This document shows, in pieces, positions 1-12,900 of a stretch of DNA of 64,000 nucleotides (position 1 is the first letter of the stretch; every line of letters begins with the position of its first letter). The translations under genes and the position numbers were made by a program. Origin of the DNA: Panonychus citri (lineage: Eukaryota > Arthropoda > Arachnida > Trombidiformes > Tetranychidae); the NCBI RefSeq assembly GCF_014898815.1, contig NW_026515545.1, positions 2,418,001 through 2,482,000 on the forward strand. The letters run 5' to 3'. A model generated the notes under the pieces. It was not told where the DNA came from. It searched no databases and saw only the letters and a program-made list of their open reading frames with translations.

Positions 1-3000
1 AAAGAATACGAAAAATATGTAACTGAGGAAAAAGAATGGACCCAAGACCCGATTTGCCGCTTCAAGTTCTTGGAAATTAAAATCGCCCAAAATCAAGCGA
101 AGTAGCGTGAATCTGAAAATAGATGAAAAAAATTAATCGAATCATTGAATAATCGTTGAATTGAATCAACTCTTACACCGCAGTTCCAAATGAACTATAA
201 TCTTTGACTTGAGTTCCAAATAGCAGATAACCAAGTTGGGCGAATGCAAAGAAAACGATGAAAAACATGACACCGAAACCAGCGATATCTTTAGAACACT
301 AGAACAAATAAGAAATTAATATGCTTTCGATAGTTGACCTTTCGACGGGATTCAAGTTTGAAACACTCACGCGACTCAAAGTTGAACTTAATTGTGACAT
401 CGTTTTATTAAAACTGATATATTTAAATACTTTGATCCAAACAATGAAAGTTAAAAGTGCCAACATGTTAACGAACTGCATAGACCAGAAACCAAGAGTA
501 TCGAACTGATAAGTTTCCATTCTCAATGCAACAGAACTCGAATTGGTCAGATAATTAGGTTCCTCTGAAATAGAAATTCGAATAGCGATGAAAAATTTCC
601 ATTATTAAATTCGACAATTCATCAATAAGAACGAATCCAAAGAAGAAGATCAGAGTCGAAATAAAATAATCGAAAATCGATTGATCAAATTGAGATATTC
701 TTTCTTCTATCATGTAAACCTATTGCTTATTCGCGACAATTAACCAAACTGAAATTGAATAAAATTCTATTTGATATTACATTGAATTCTTGAGACAATG
801 TTTTACTTTTTCTTTGGTACATTAACTTATATATTAAGAATTCTCGCTGGCTCAGTTCTGTCATTTATTCGGCTAATTTAACAACTAGAACTTAATTTTC
901 TCCATCAAATTCCCAAAAGTCTTCATGGTCTTGAGCAACAATTCATATAAAACTCTATCATGCACAATAATCTTCTTAATGGTAAATCGAGACAAGGAAA
1001 TGAGTTGACAATTAACAATTATCATTCTATTATACTGATTACTATCAACTTGGATTATGACCATTGATCAAATATTTGACCATTAGTCTATTAATTTTGT
1101 TGATGGACTTACCAATCGCCGCTTGATTGAATATCTTATTAATTACGTATTTCTTGTAAAATGAATAAAATATTAGCATGGAACCAAGAATAATAGTTAG
1201 AATGTCAAGAAAATTCCAAAAAGATTCATTGATATAATTTGTTATTCCAAGAGTTTTCATCTCAACCAATTCCTCGATAAAATAATAGACCACAAATGCG
1301 ATGAAAATTGAGAAAATAATAGTCGATATAATTGCTTTATTTCCCGTTTGAAGTAAACTTAGAGTTCGAAATTGCCACGAGGTCAACATACCACCGGTGG
1401 CAGGGAATTCAGCAATTAACTTGGAAACAACGAACAGATTAATATTCGGATTGTAAGTAGTAAAGTCAATGAAGATCACTCGAGTTCCTCGATTGATCCA
1501 TAGATTTTTCTTCAACTCGGCCAATATTTCACCGGCGCAGTTTTATTCAGCCCCAGGTCAACAATATAACCTCCGTCACCCGAATAGGTTGAAATTTTAC
1601 CCCAAATTGCGTTCTTAGCAAACGACTGAATCTCTTCCCACTGGAATCCAGTTCCATTTGATAACCAATCTCTTTCCTCGAGATAATCAGCATAAGAATT
1701 GTAACACGTATGAATAGCCTTACGAAAATCTTTATGAACTTCACATGAATCGTTACGAACTCGAAGTTGTCTCAGGTGAGGTGCGGTAATCAAATAATTC
1801 TCATAGAGAATTGAAGTTTCCGTCGAGGTCTTATTACTATTGTACCATTTATCCCAATAGAGATTATCAATTAAAATCTCTTCTGCAAACTGAGAGATTA
1901 TCAAAATGATTTAGAGAAGAAAAGAAAAATTTCCATTTAATTGATTATCAATCGACTATCGATTAATTTAATCCTTGATTACCTTCCAGAATTGGTCCAT
2001 TGTGGTCGCCGCTCTGAACGATGTCCCATCAGAAGCAGTTTTATCAAGAAACAATTCAGATAACAATTTGGTTTGATAATACATCGTTGGATTCATTACA
2101 GAAAATGAAACTGTTGGCGAAAAATGAACAATTAACTAATTGTTTATGACACAATTAAAGTGCAAACTTACTGACTGAAACTGTGACCAGAAAAGCCAAA
2201 TAGATGAACAGTTCTCGAAGTGTTGTTTTAATTATCGACTCTTTTTCAGCATTTTTAGGTAAAATTTGAGTTGTTGTCCAGAAACCTTGATTAAGAATTA
2301 AACAACAATTAGTAAATTGTATTTCTATTAATATCCAACAAGAAAAGGTAAAAATAATTAACAAACTCTGTCAGCTCTTGACATTTGATTTGTTTCCCTC
2401 TTTGTAATTAAAACAACACGAAAAAAAACAAAGAGGGTAAAGTTGTTGAGATGATTAATTTATGTGTATATTAACCTTGATGTTGATTAAATTGTTGATG
2501 ATTAAGAAAATTAAATACAAGTAATCAATTAATCTGAAACAAGATTAAGCTCAATCATTTTGTTTACAATGGGAAAAAACTTATAACTATCAAAGGGAAA
2601 GTGTTATTGTTTCATTGAAGGTTAGTTAACAATCAACGAGTATTTTTCAATTGTAATGATAATTAAAGAGAGAATCAGATTAAAATGTAAACAATTAACT
2701 AATCATTAAGACGATTAAGTTAATTATGAAAAATTGTAACAGTTTTTTTCATAATTTCACTTGAAAAAAAAATCTAATTGACTAAGATAAGAATCTGATT
2801 GAACTGTCATGAAGATGATCATTGAATTTACTACTTGATGATAATCCAGCATTTCCTGGATAAGTTATGATTAGAGAGAGAGAGAGAAAGGTCATGATAA
2901 CTGAATTAATTGTAGTTGAGTGGTTTTAATGATGAAAAGTGAATCAATTTGATGATTTAGCTAATCAAATGACATTTCTAACTGATTAATCAGATGGAAA

Positions 3001-3381
3001 AGTTTGTAAACTGTTTGAAATTGTAATCAAAGGGCAACGACCAATGAGATTTAATTTTTTTATACTTTTCTCAGTTAATCAATTGGATAATCAGGTTTAC
3101 TTATATTATATTTTTAATCCTTTAACTAGTCTGTGAACACAGACTATATTATTAGTGGATTCATTGATTAATTAAAAGGGTTAATCTAAAGATGATCTCT
3201 TACCTTTGACAACTCTTTTAGCTGAGTTCCAAACTTGTTTACCTGAACTCGCCTCTGAAGATTCAACTGAATAAGTTGAATAAGTTTCCGGGTCAAGATT
3301 TTTATTCAGATTGATACAACTACTGTTTTTATTATCGGTTGTATCCCAAGCCATTGGGGAATCGTTTCGTTTCATTTTCAA
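1..3381 (-). CDS. Pkd2: Polycystin-2-like cation channel (TRPP), 3' end outside window
   Basis: Seven exons are visible: 3204-3381 (start ATG), 2172-2285, 1983-2110, 1113-1889, 371-564, 177-298 and 1-112 (continues off the window). All junctions are GT-AG and keep frame. Family landmarks in order: WTTT and LRELFIYLAFL (first membrane segment), DNLYWDKWY and LRQLRVRN with SCEVHK (extracellular polycystin domain), NLWINRGTRVIFIDFTTYN, EFPATGG, then membrane segments, KVFKYISFNKTMSQLSSTLSR, DIAGFGVMFFIVFFAFAQLGYLLFGTQ, and the pore-side LILGDFNFQELEAANRVLGP. These are hallmarks of PKD2-type six-membrane-segment non-selective cation channels. The N-terminus is short and polar. Exon 1113-1889 holds a -1 frame break near 1527-1529: the reading passes from NKTAPVK to ILAELKKNLW only if one A is added to an AAA run. 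I read this as a sequence error, but a pseudogene cannot be excluded. Any C-terminal EF-hand or coiled coil lies outside the window. Confidence 0.93.
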
Positions 3382-4183
3382 TCACAATTAGAAGTTAATT
3401 TTAATCACAATTTACAGAGAAAAAGAAAAACTTTCAACAATCAAAGTTGTCACAATATAAAAGCTAATAGACAATTTTGATTGTTCATCAGCTATTGAAA
3501 CTGAAATTCAATGATTGAAACTACTATTACATATAAGAATCATAATAATATTGGTTGTTTGTGACCATTTGACCATTGGTCAGGTAAACTCTTGGTGCTT
3601 GGTCAACCAAACAATTTATATATAGCAATTAACCAGGCAAATCTTTGGCTCCACTCTAATGACCACCCTTTTTTTTATGTGGTGTTATTATTTTGTTTAT
3701 CCAACTATTGACCACTGGTCAGTTGTTTGTTATTGTTTTTTTCTTGTTTATCAAAATAACAATTAATTTATTAATGATGATTAAATGTATAATATTATAA
3801 TCAGTTAACTTGATCTGATTTTCAGTTACGTCAATGATTTTAATTGTTAAGCTTTGACCTTTTCCTATTGATGCAAGTTGGCTAATTGTGATATTAATCA
3901 ACCAATTGGAACTAAATTGTTGTGATTAATACAGGTAATCAAATTATTATGAATCTACACTTGAACTGAATTCATTTGATTACTTGATTAATTTATATAA
4001 AAAACCAATAAACTATTGGGTTAATGATTGAGATTCAAACTATTGATTAAATTGTTTCGTTCATAACAATTAGTATAAGTAAATAAATCTTCAAACAATT
4101 AGTAGTTAATTAGATATGATTTAGAAAATCGTTGAGAAATTGTTTCAATACTTTAATCAACTGATAATGATGATCGACAAAAG
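3382..4183. other. Intergenic, AT-rich
   Basis: Divides the start of the TRPP gene from the stop of the UGT gene. It holds the TRPP 5' flank and the UGT 3' flank. A 60-codon reading frame at 3719-3901 is AT-rich and shows no family features. No gene recognised. Confidence 0.6.
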
Positions 4184-5809
4184 CTAATTATGGAAGTTAA
4201 TTAATGGAGTAAATTGAGATGAATTAATTTCCAATGATTGATGGATAAGGTATAAAATCGTCGTTGATTTGTTTTCCGACAATTTAGAACTATTAATTAG
4301 TGTCGAACTTTTTTCTTCTCGAATTTGTTCAATCAACTTCTCGACCATTTCAGCGGCTTTTCGTCGACTTTTCGTATTTCTCATGTTGTTACCAATCGTT
4401 TCAATTCGAGTTTTCAATTCTCCATCATTAAGAACTATCTCAATACTTTCGAGGAAATATTTCTCATCGATATTCCAAGGGTCAATTCGTCGGCCCAAAT
4501 TCTTGTCCACTATTCGAGCCGCATTGTCCAATTGGTCAAAATAATAAGGTACCACAATCATCGGTTTCTTATGGTAAAATGTTTCGATGATTGTATTGTT
4601 ACCACCATGAGTGATCACCATGTCCACCTCAGGTAATACTCTTAACTGGTTAACATAATTTTCACCCCACATATTATCTGGTAGATCAAGTTGATCTCCT
4701 TTAGGTCCTTTTGAGACGATAAATCGATGTGGACTTTTGGCCAGAATTTTGATCAATTGTCGCATCAATTGAAGATCAGCTGAAAACTGTGAGCCCATTG
4801 AAAAGTAGATCAACTTACCCGTTCTGTTGGTTAAACAATCGGGTAGAACAAAATAATCGGCATCAGGTTTTCGAATAGATAAATCAACTCGAACCCAATT
4901 ATCTAGAACTGGTCCTACTTCGGTGTAATCTAAATCTTCTGGGTAATGATAGAATCCAAAATGTTTCGGTCGATCAAGAAACCAGGCCGGTTCGAATAGA
5001 CCTGGTAAATCGTGTTCGTTTAACCATTTGTTGATCTTTTCTTTGTGTGGGGTCATTGCCCATTCGAAAGCGTCTCGAAACTCTTTCCGTTCATTTGGTC
5101 CACTTGTTACCGATAAACCCGAAAATTCTGGTGGACCATTTAAGAAAAGCACCAATGGGTTAAGAGAAGCAAGAGGAATATAAGGAATCTTTGATTTCGC
5201 CATAACGGGAAACGGAACAAGAAGATCGCCAATTATAAGATCAACTTCGATACTTTTCAAGACTCGTTCTAAGGCTTCGTTCGTCTTGATATAACCTTCT
5301 ACAAATTCAGCATAAGAATCACGATCTTTTTGAGTGAAACACTTGAACCTTTCGGTAGCATCTTTATGAAATAAATCGTAGCTTCGCTCCAACCAGGCCA
5401 TGAATGGAGTCAACTTTTCACCGACGAAAACATCCTCATCGAATGGTACAAATTGGAAATCTCGTTTCTCGGCAAGATGCTTATATTTTTCTCGATTCGT
5501 GAAGATAATTGTATGACCTCGACTTTGGAGTAACTCACCAAACCCAAGAGAGGCATTAATATGACCACAACTGGACAATAAGAGATAAATAAAGAACCAA
5601 AAAAATCAATATAAATGATAAAAAGAAAAACTTATTCTACTTCTAATCTCAATTGAAAATCATCATAAATTTTATGGAAAACAAATAAACCAATTGTTAC
5701 GTAATTTTGATTGTTAAAGTGATTGTTGAAGTTAATTGTTGGTAAATGAATGACAATTTAATACTTACGCATCTATGCTGGTCACAAGTATTCTGTATGA
5801 TGGAGTCAT
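4184..5809 (-). CDS. UDP-glycosyltransferase, soluble bacterial-type spider-mite UGT
   Basis: Two exons, 5769-5809 and 4184-5570, joined GT-AG, give about 475 residues starting MTPSYRILVTSIDA followed by CGHINASLGFGELLQSRGH. The first exon is only 41 bp and splits an Ala codon. The enzyme would transfer sugar from a UDP-sugar to small lipophilic acceptors (xenobiotic conjugation). Visible features: a Rossmann-type N-terminus with the catalytic His of GHINA; acceptor-side N-domain; the C-terminal donor-binding signature VDMVITHGGNNTIIETFYHKKP through PYYFDQLDNAARI. There is no signal peptide and no C-terminal membrane anchor, unlike animal ER UGTs, so a cytosolic enzyme is inferred. Spider mites are known to carry a large UGT family of this type acquired from bacteria; that is established knowledge, and placing this gene in it is inference from architecture. 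The frame is intact. Its upstream flank (6207-6960) is an inverted copy of the ABCC upstream region. Confidence 0.93.
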
Positions 5810-6206
5810 ATCTCTGTGTCAAGAATTAGACTGTTGAAAATGTTGACAATTAAACAGAATTACAATTGAAACTTTTTTTATTCGATAAAATAAATTGATA
5901 AACTTAAAGTTACCTTTAAAAGTTTGACATTTAGTTTGGGATAATTTTAACATCGCCGGACTATTTATTACATTTCTTATTTTCTTCTTTTTGTTCTCTC
6001 TCACTGATTGTCCATCACCTTGAACTTTACGATCTTTTCTCTCTCGCTCTCTCTCTCTAAGCTCACCTATTTTGCTCTCTTTCTGTTTATTTTCCTTTTC
6101 TCTCTCTCAATTCCTTTGCATCCCTGATATTCGTCCGCCTCCTTCTCCATCTCCTCCACAGAAAAAGGACAAGGCGATTGGTCAAATTGCAGAATTGCAA
6201 AGTAAA
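5810..6206. promoter_or_regulatory. UGT 5' flank, CT-rich
   Basis: Pyrimidine-rich stretches (TCTCTC runs around 6030-6110) lie between the UGT start codon and the left arm of the large inverted repeat. This is the likely UGT 5' UTR and proximal promoter. No TATA box or initiator was assigned. A 61-codon reading frame (5819-6004) has no features of a real protein. Confidence 0.45.
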
Positions 6207-6378
6207 AAAAGCAACAGGTTGGCAATTGAATGAAAGAGAATTAATGTGAGTGAGAATAGGTCGAAATGATCAAGTGAGAGATTTTTAAACTCGATATTGG
6301 CGATTTTCTGTTCAAACCAGTAAAATCTAGTCCAAGTTGGAACTAAACAATAATAGTAAAAAAAGAAGAGAAAAGGTT

Positions 6379-6419
<41 letters not shown>

Positions 6420-6960
6420 AATGAGAGTGTGAGAGAGAGAGAGAGATGAGGATAAACCTTCAAGGTGAAAGAGGAAAGGGAAACAAAATGAGAAAAAACA
6501 ATCAATTCGATCATAGAAAAAAAAAGAAACAAAATGGAAAAAGTTGTTCACTGGATTGACTTTCTTAATCTAAATGAGAAACAATTGAAACTCTTTCAAC
6601 TCCATCAGGATTAAGATAATCAAGAAATTCACAGATGATGAGTGATTAAACAGCCAATTGAGAGATTATTCAACAATCAATCATAGAAAATCATTAGAAA
6701 TTGGAGAGAGAGAAAATAAAACAAAATCAATTAATTCTCTATTCAAATGAGAATAAAAATATTAATTGATCACCAAAGTCAATCAATTACTTTGTCAACA
6801 AATCAAAAGTCAAACATTGAGAGTTAATCAAAACAAAGACTCGTCCGACTAAAGCGCCATTAGATTGTTAGTGGTAACAATTGGCAAGCCAAGAGATTTG
6901 TTTATGACACAATTAAGTCAATTACTTTTTTCTTTTGGTTAACTATTAATATAAATCTCA
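6207..6960 (-). repeat. Left arm of ~750 bp inverted repeat (copy of ABCC upstream region)
   Basis: The reverse complement of 9131-9880. The block 6550-6935 is almost base-perfect against its partner (for example the segment around gcgccattagattgttag at 6850-6868 recurs inverted near 9215-9235). Similarity weakens towards 6207, where the shared core gcaacaggttggca is still clear, and ends near 6960. The arm contains a (GA)n run at about 6380-6415 matching a (CT)n run in the partner. The 116-codon frame read through it is a low-complexity artefact. Confidence 0.9.
6380..6415. repeat. (GA)n microsatellite
   Basis: About 17 uninterrupted GA units inside the left arm; the matching CT run in the right arm (about 9680-9704) is shorter, as expected for slippage after duplication. 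Confidence 0.9.
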
Positions 6961-9130
6961 GTTAACTAGTTAATGTCAATGTCTTTGGTGACTCTCATTT
7001 GTTTATATCAATTGATTTGACTTTTAACAATCATCTTAATTGTAGTAACTAAAACAACAACGATCATTCAATTAGACCAACAATCTATTCATAGATTTTG
7101 ATTGATTTGATTTGATTATAAATGTAAACAATTTAAATTTTTATACTTTCATCTTAATCAACTATCAAGTAACAACAATTATGATTAAAACTAAAAGTAA
7201 GATTGATTAATTGAAACTCAGAAATAAATGTTTACCTGATCACCTTGATTCTCATATGGCATCAATCTTGAAAATGATTAATGCTCAAGGTTAATTGTGA
7301 TAATCATTACTAAATTAATTTCTTTGATAGTTTGATAATAACATTGTTTGTTTTCAATGATTAGCTAACAATTAGATAATTTCACAAATGATTAGTGATT
7401 AATCAGTCTCATCAATTGCCTTCCGGCTTAATCATGTTTTCCATTAATATTTGTAATCAATTATCTTGCTTTTTGTTTTATTATAAACTGATTGTTGATT
7501 GTAATCAACTTAATATCACAGTTTCCATTGCAATTGATTAAATAATAATCATAATCATGATAAACAAAACTATTATCAAGATTTTCATCATAAGAAAATC
7601 AAAGAGATGATAAGTTCCAACTCATCATCAATCCTTTATCTTTATCCATTCATTGGTTATCATGAAGATTTTTGAAATCTCTTGATTGATAATAATTCAT
7701 TTTCCGGTTATTCAGGTAAAGGAGAGAGATCAGAGTCTTTTATCATGAAGTGAGAGAGAGAGATTAATTCATAAGAGTTAAGGTTAATTCCATTTGAAAC
7801 AAGATTATTGGATAAAGTTCATTGATTGGCACATATTAGGAATCATTGGATAATCTCAATATCAGATAAGCGACAAGGTGATGAAAAAGGTGATTGACCA
7901 AAAATCCTTCACCCTGAATTCACTGGTGAATTCATGATGGTTGAATTTTTGATTCCTTCGATTTTCGGTAACAAGAAAGAGGAATAAAAATTACAATGTA
8001 ATCTCATATTCGAGGGAGAAACTTATTACATGAAGAAGAGGATAAGTGGTGATAAAAGAATTGATTGTCAAGCTAATCAGTTAATCAACGAGTAAATTGC
8101 TCAACCAAATGATCACATTTCACATTAGTAATTAAAAGAAAACAAGAGTGATCAGTGTTGTTATTTTCTTCTTCTTCTTTTTCTTTTGAATTTTCGTGTT
8201 CGAAACTTAATTGTGTCACCAGCATTAATTTTCTTCGAATTGTCAACAATCTATTTGCGCATTCGTAAAGAATATCAATAGTCACTAGAACTAAGAATTT
8301 CGTAAGTAGAATCGTTGTTTTCTTTCAATTCTTTTTGATGTTTTTTTCTTCTTTTTTTTTCTTCTATTTTGATTTGTTGACATATTCCAAGTGAATTTGA
8401 TTGACATTGGTGGAAAATTAATTTCTTTTGTTTATCTGTTCATTTTTCTTCTAAATTCTGATTGATCTGAATTGAAATATCTCAATGGACTGTTGTGTCT
8501 TCTCACTCATCTAATGAGCCTCATTCTTGTTGTTGTCATCAATTACCATGGATTATGAACATTTTGACATTCGTTTGACTTATTTTTCCATCTATTTGAT
8601 ACTTTGACTACGAACTTTGTGAAAATTTCACCCAAATACAAATGTATCAATTCCCTGGGTGTATATCAAGGAGAAACCTTTTCACAATCGATTGATTTCC
8701 AATTTTTCTGTTCATTTTTTCCTCTTATCAGCTGATCCACAAATGTCTATTTCATCGTTTACTGAATTAATGCAGAATCAAGGACATACAATCAATCGAT
8801 AAAGGTATAAATATCCTAACCAGATCTCTAATTTGTCCCATTTTTCTCGAGATTACCAATGACAATACAATTCAATCTCGTTCTTTGACTTGTTGTTGTT
8901 GTCGAAATCAAATGGTCATTCAGAACTAGACCTCTCACATTGACCAGCTGAGAGCCGATTTCCCCAACTGAATGGTTAAGAAAATTTCTTTCAAGAAGAA
9001 TTAGATTTTTTCAAATTCGAAGTAAACTTTTTTAAAACGATTTGGTGACCTTCGGGTTAATTTTTATAAACTCCGAAGCATTTTGAGGAGTTAATCTATT
9101 TACCTTTAGGGCAACCCAACTAATTAACTA
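6961..9130. other. Spacer between the inverted repeat arms
   Basis: About 2.2 kb of AT-rich sequence lying between the two arms and between the divergent UGT and ABCC genes. No protein with family features was found on either strand. A 66-codon frame at 8085-8285 (-) is acidic low-complexity. The part from about 8480 to 9080 has somewhat more C and G and more CpG than its surroundings but no recognised content. The upstream control region of the UGT/ABCC pair is expected here and in the arms. Confidence 0.5.
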
Positions 9131-9880
9131 ATAGTTATATTAAAAGTTAACTAAAAGAAAAAAGTAATTGACTTAATTGTGTCATAAACAAATCTCTTGG
9201 CTTGCCAATTGTTACCACTAACAATCTAATGGCGCTTTAGTCGGACGAGTCTTTGTTTTGATTAACTCTCAATGTTTGACTTTTGATTTGTTGACAAAGT
9301 AATTGATTGACTTTGGTGATCAATTAATATTTTTATTCTCATTTGAATAGAGAATTAATTGATTTTGTTTTATTTTCTCTCTCTCCAATTTCCAATGATT
9401 TTCTATGATTGATTGTTGAATAATCTCTCAATTGGCTGTTTAATCACTCATCATCTGTGAATTTCTTGATTATCTTAATCCTGATGGAGTTGAAAGAGTT
9501 TCAATTGTTTCTCATTTAGATTAAGAAAGTCAATCCAGTGAACAACTTTTTCCATTTTGTTTCTTTTTTTTTCTATGATCGAATTGATTGTTTTTTCTCA
9601 TTTTGTTTCCCTTTCCTCTTTCACCTTGAAGGTTTATCCTCATCTCTCTCTCTCACACACAAACTTACTCTCTCATTTCTGTCTCTCTCTCTCTCTCTCT
9701 CTCTTGAACCTTTTCTCTTTTCTTTTACTATTATTGTTTAGATCCAACTTGGAACTAGATTGTACTGGTTTGAGCAGAAAATCAACAACATCGACTCCTC
9801 AATCTCTCCACTCTCACTTGTTGATTCCTTTCCAGACTCACTCATCTTAAATCTTTCTCCATTCAGTTGCCAACCTGTTG
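9131..9880 (+). repeat. Right arm of ~750 bp inverted repeat; ABCC upstream region
   Basis: Inverted partner of 6207-6960. It ends about 50 bp before the ABCC start codon at 9931, so it must contain the ABCC proximal promoter and most of its 5' UTR. It includes CT-rich runs at about 9640-9705. Reading frames in this arm (9538-9741, 9557-9850) are Ser/Leu/Phe-rich products of the CT repeats and not genes. Confidence 0.9.
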
Positions 9881-9930
9881 CTCTGTGATTTTGTGCTCTT
9901 CTGTAAACTCAGTGATTCCGTATCACCATC

Positions 9931-12900
9931 ATGTCTTCAAATGGGCTCATTGAAACATTTTGTGGTGATCAACTTTTCTGGGAATCAAATTTATCATGGA
10001 ACACAACTGATCCCCAATTCACTGAATGTTTCCAGGTTGTTGTTTTCAACGGATTTCCTGTTTCTCTTCTTATATTTACGATTTTAACTCACATTTGCCG
10101 CGAAAAAAAGTTACCTTTCGATCCGACCAAATGGACATTCCTAAAATGGACTCGATTAATTTTGATCATGTTCGCTTGTCTTTCCAATCTTATATATTCA
10201 TTCATTCTCACCCAACGATATTATTCAATTCAAGATCGAGTTCTTTTAACATTCACAGTCTTCCAATTAATCAAATCAACATGTTATGTGAGTAGAAAAT
10301 TTTAATTGCTGGTTAATTTGGTTTCCTTTTTGTGATCAATTTAACCACATTTTCCTCTGTATTCATTCAACAGGTATGTTTAACTTGGACTTATTTGAAA
10401 CAACGGATATCAACTAAATCGGGAATGATTTGGATCTTTTTAATTGTCGAAACAATTTGCACCCTGTTAATCTACCACGAGAAGTGGATTATGTTTAATC
10501 CAGAAAACTTTTCCCAATTCGTTTTCTATACAACTTATGTACCAATTTTGGTCCTTCTTTCAATATTATTCTGTTTCAATGAAGGTTGGAAACTCCATAG
10601 TCCATTTAACCATCACAATCATCTTCACAATCCTAGTCTTCAACTAGAGAAACCGTTATTCGAGACCAAAAAATGTCCCAAATCTCAAGCTTCGTTTATA
10701 AATCGAGTGTTTTTCCTTTGGTTCACCAAACTGATCCTTCTTGGAAGACGGAAACCTCTTGGTACTGAAGATATGTGGCAGTTAAAGGGTAATCTCCAAG
10801 CGGAAACTTTAAGTTCGTTCTTTGATAGTTCATCAGCTGGTTCGAGAAAAATTGACATCGTTTCGATGTCCATCAAACTGTTTGCAAGAAAATTTCTAGT
10901 CGCCATCATGTTGACACTTTTGACAGATATTTTCACTCTTTTGGTTCCTATTTTGATCAAGTAAGAACTAGAAAAAGAAAAGAAAAACAATTAAACCTTG
11001 ATAGATTATCGATCTTTTCTGTCTAATTGTTGAATTTAAGACTCTACAGATTAATTGATTAAGTATTTATCCTTTTATCCTTCAGAGAATTCATTGGGTT
11101 TATTCAGTACGAATATGAACAACCTGCTTGGCATGGATTCCTTATCGCTCTCTGCTTATTTGGTGCAAATATAACGATGAATTTATTGCAAATTCAATTG
11201 AAAGAGTGTCAACAATGCCTTGGACTGAGAATGACGGCCACTATTTCAGCGGCGATTTATAAAAAAGCCTTAAAGAAAACCCAATCTTCATGGAGAGACT
11301 TTGAAACGGGAAAATTAATGAACATGGTCTCTGTTGATACTCGTCGTCTTCTCGAGTTTATGGAATTTTTTTACGTCCTTGTTTCGGCTCCATTCCGTTT
11401 TATTGTTTCCGTTTACCTGTTGCATCAAAGTTTAGGTCCATCGGCACTTTATGCTCTTCTAATCATGGCCATTTGGTTTCCATTCAATTTATCGGTGGTT
11501 CGATTCATGAAACTTCAACAAGCTAAAAAAATGGAAGAAACCGATAAACGAGTTCGTTTTGTGAATGAAGTTCTCAACGGCATCAAGATCGTCAAACTTT
11601 ACGCCTGGGAAGAATCATTCATGGAATACATTGCCAAACTTCGGGATTCCGAACTCAAATACCTCAAAACAATGGCCTTTCTCCAAGCGTCCATTATTTT
11701 GCAAAGTCCACTCTTACCGTTGATCTTTTCGGTAATCATTTTCGGAACTTATCTATCAACCAACACCGAACCTTTATCAGCACAAAATATTTTCTTTACA
11801 CTTTCCATCGCTGCGACAATTCAAATACCCTTGCAAAGGTTTTGTACAGTTATCGAAAAGTACACTTTGGCCATGGTCTCATGTCGTCGAATCAACGATT
11901 TCCTAAACCTTAACGATCCTCGATGTTATATTAGTCGTAACAACGAAATGGATGCAATCAGAATTGAAGAAGCAAGTTTCAGTTGGAAAGACGGGACTAT
12001 CGATAGAGACGATAAAAGTACCAGTAAAAATTTGTCCAAAAATTCATCGAAAAACAGTTTCACTGAATCGGTCTCCATGGAATGGAAACCCGCCGATCTT
12101 GAAAACATCAACATTAAAATACCCAAGAAATCATTCACCGCCATTATTGGTTCAGTTGGTTCGGGTAAAAGTTCACTTTTATCGGCGATTCTTGGTGAAA
12201 TGAATCTAACTCAGGGTAAAATAAATATCGACGGTGCTTCTGAAATCGCTTTATCTCACAACAACCTTGGTGCCAACACATGACCATGAGGGATAATATA
12301 CTTTTCGGTAAACAGTTCAACAAGGAAAAATATGACCGTACACTTTTCTCGTGCGCTTTATCGGAAGATATTAACATCCTACCAAACGGAGATCTGACCG
12401 AAATCGGTGAAAACGGAATTAACCTTTCAGGTGGACAGAAACAACGAGTTAGTATTGCTCGAGCTGTTTACAGTGATGCCGACCTTTTCCTCTTCGATGA
12501 TCCTTTAAGTGCTGTCGATGGTCCGGTCGCTCGACATTTAATCAACAATGTACTCAGCTCGAAAACTGGCCTTTTAAAGGATAAAACAAGAGTTCTAGTG
12601 ACCAATAATCTTGACATTCTACAAGAAGTTGATAAAATCATCATGTTGGAAAATGGAGCCATAATTGAAACTGGAACTTATCAAGAGCTTTTACAATCGG
12701 AAGGTTCTTTAGCCCGACTTGCGGCCAAATTAGATCTCAAGGAGCGAAAGAGAAAGAGGAAAAGGAAAAGGACGAAAAACCTGACCAATTGAACACCAAT
12801 GAAGATGAAGAGGAAAAAGATGAAAAAGAGACCAAAAATATTGTAGAAAATGAATTTCTTGAGAGCGGAAAAATCGATTGGGCTGTTTACAAACAGTACT

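Noticed and set aside
660..720. Additional TRPP exon (EERISQFDQSIFDYF frame)
   Set aside because: Exons 1113-1889 and 371-564 already join in frame with a normal loop length for the family; the hydrophobic frame lies in the intron between them.
6182..6532. 116-codon frame on minus, and similar frames at 9538-9850 on plus
   Set aside because: Ser/Leu runs from GA/CT repeats inside the inverted repeat arms; no start context or domain, and they are the same noncoding sequence read twice.
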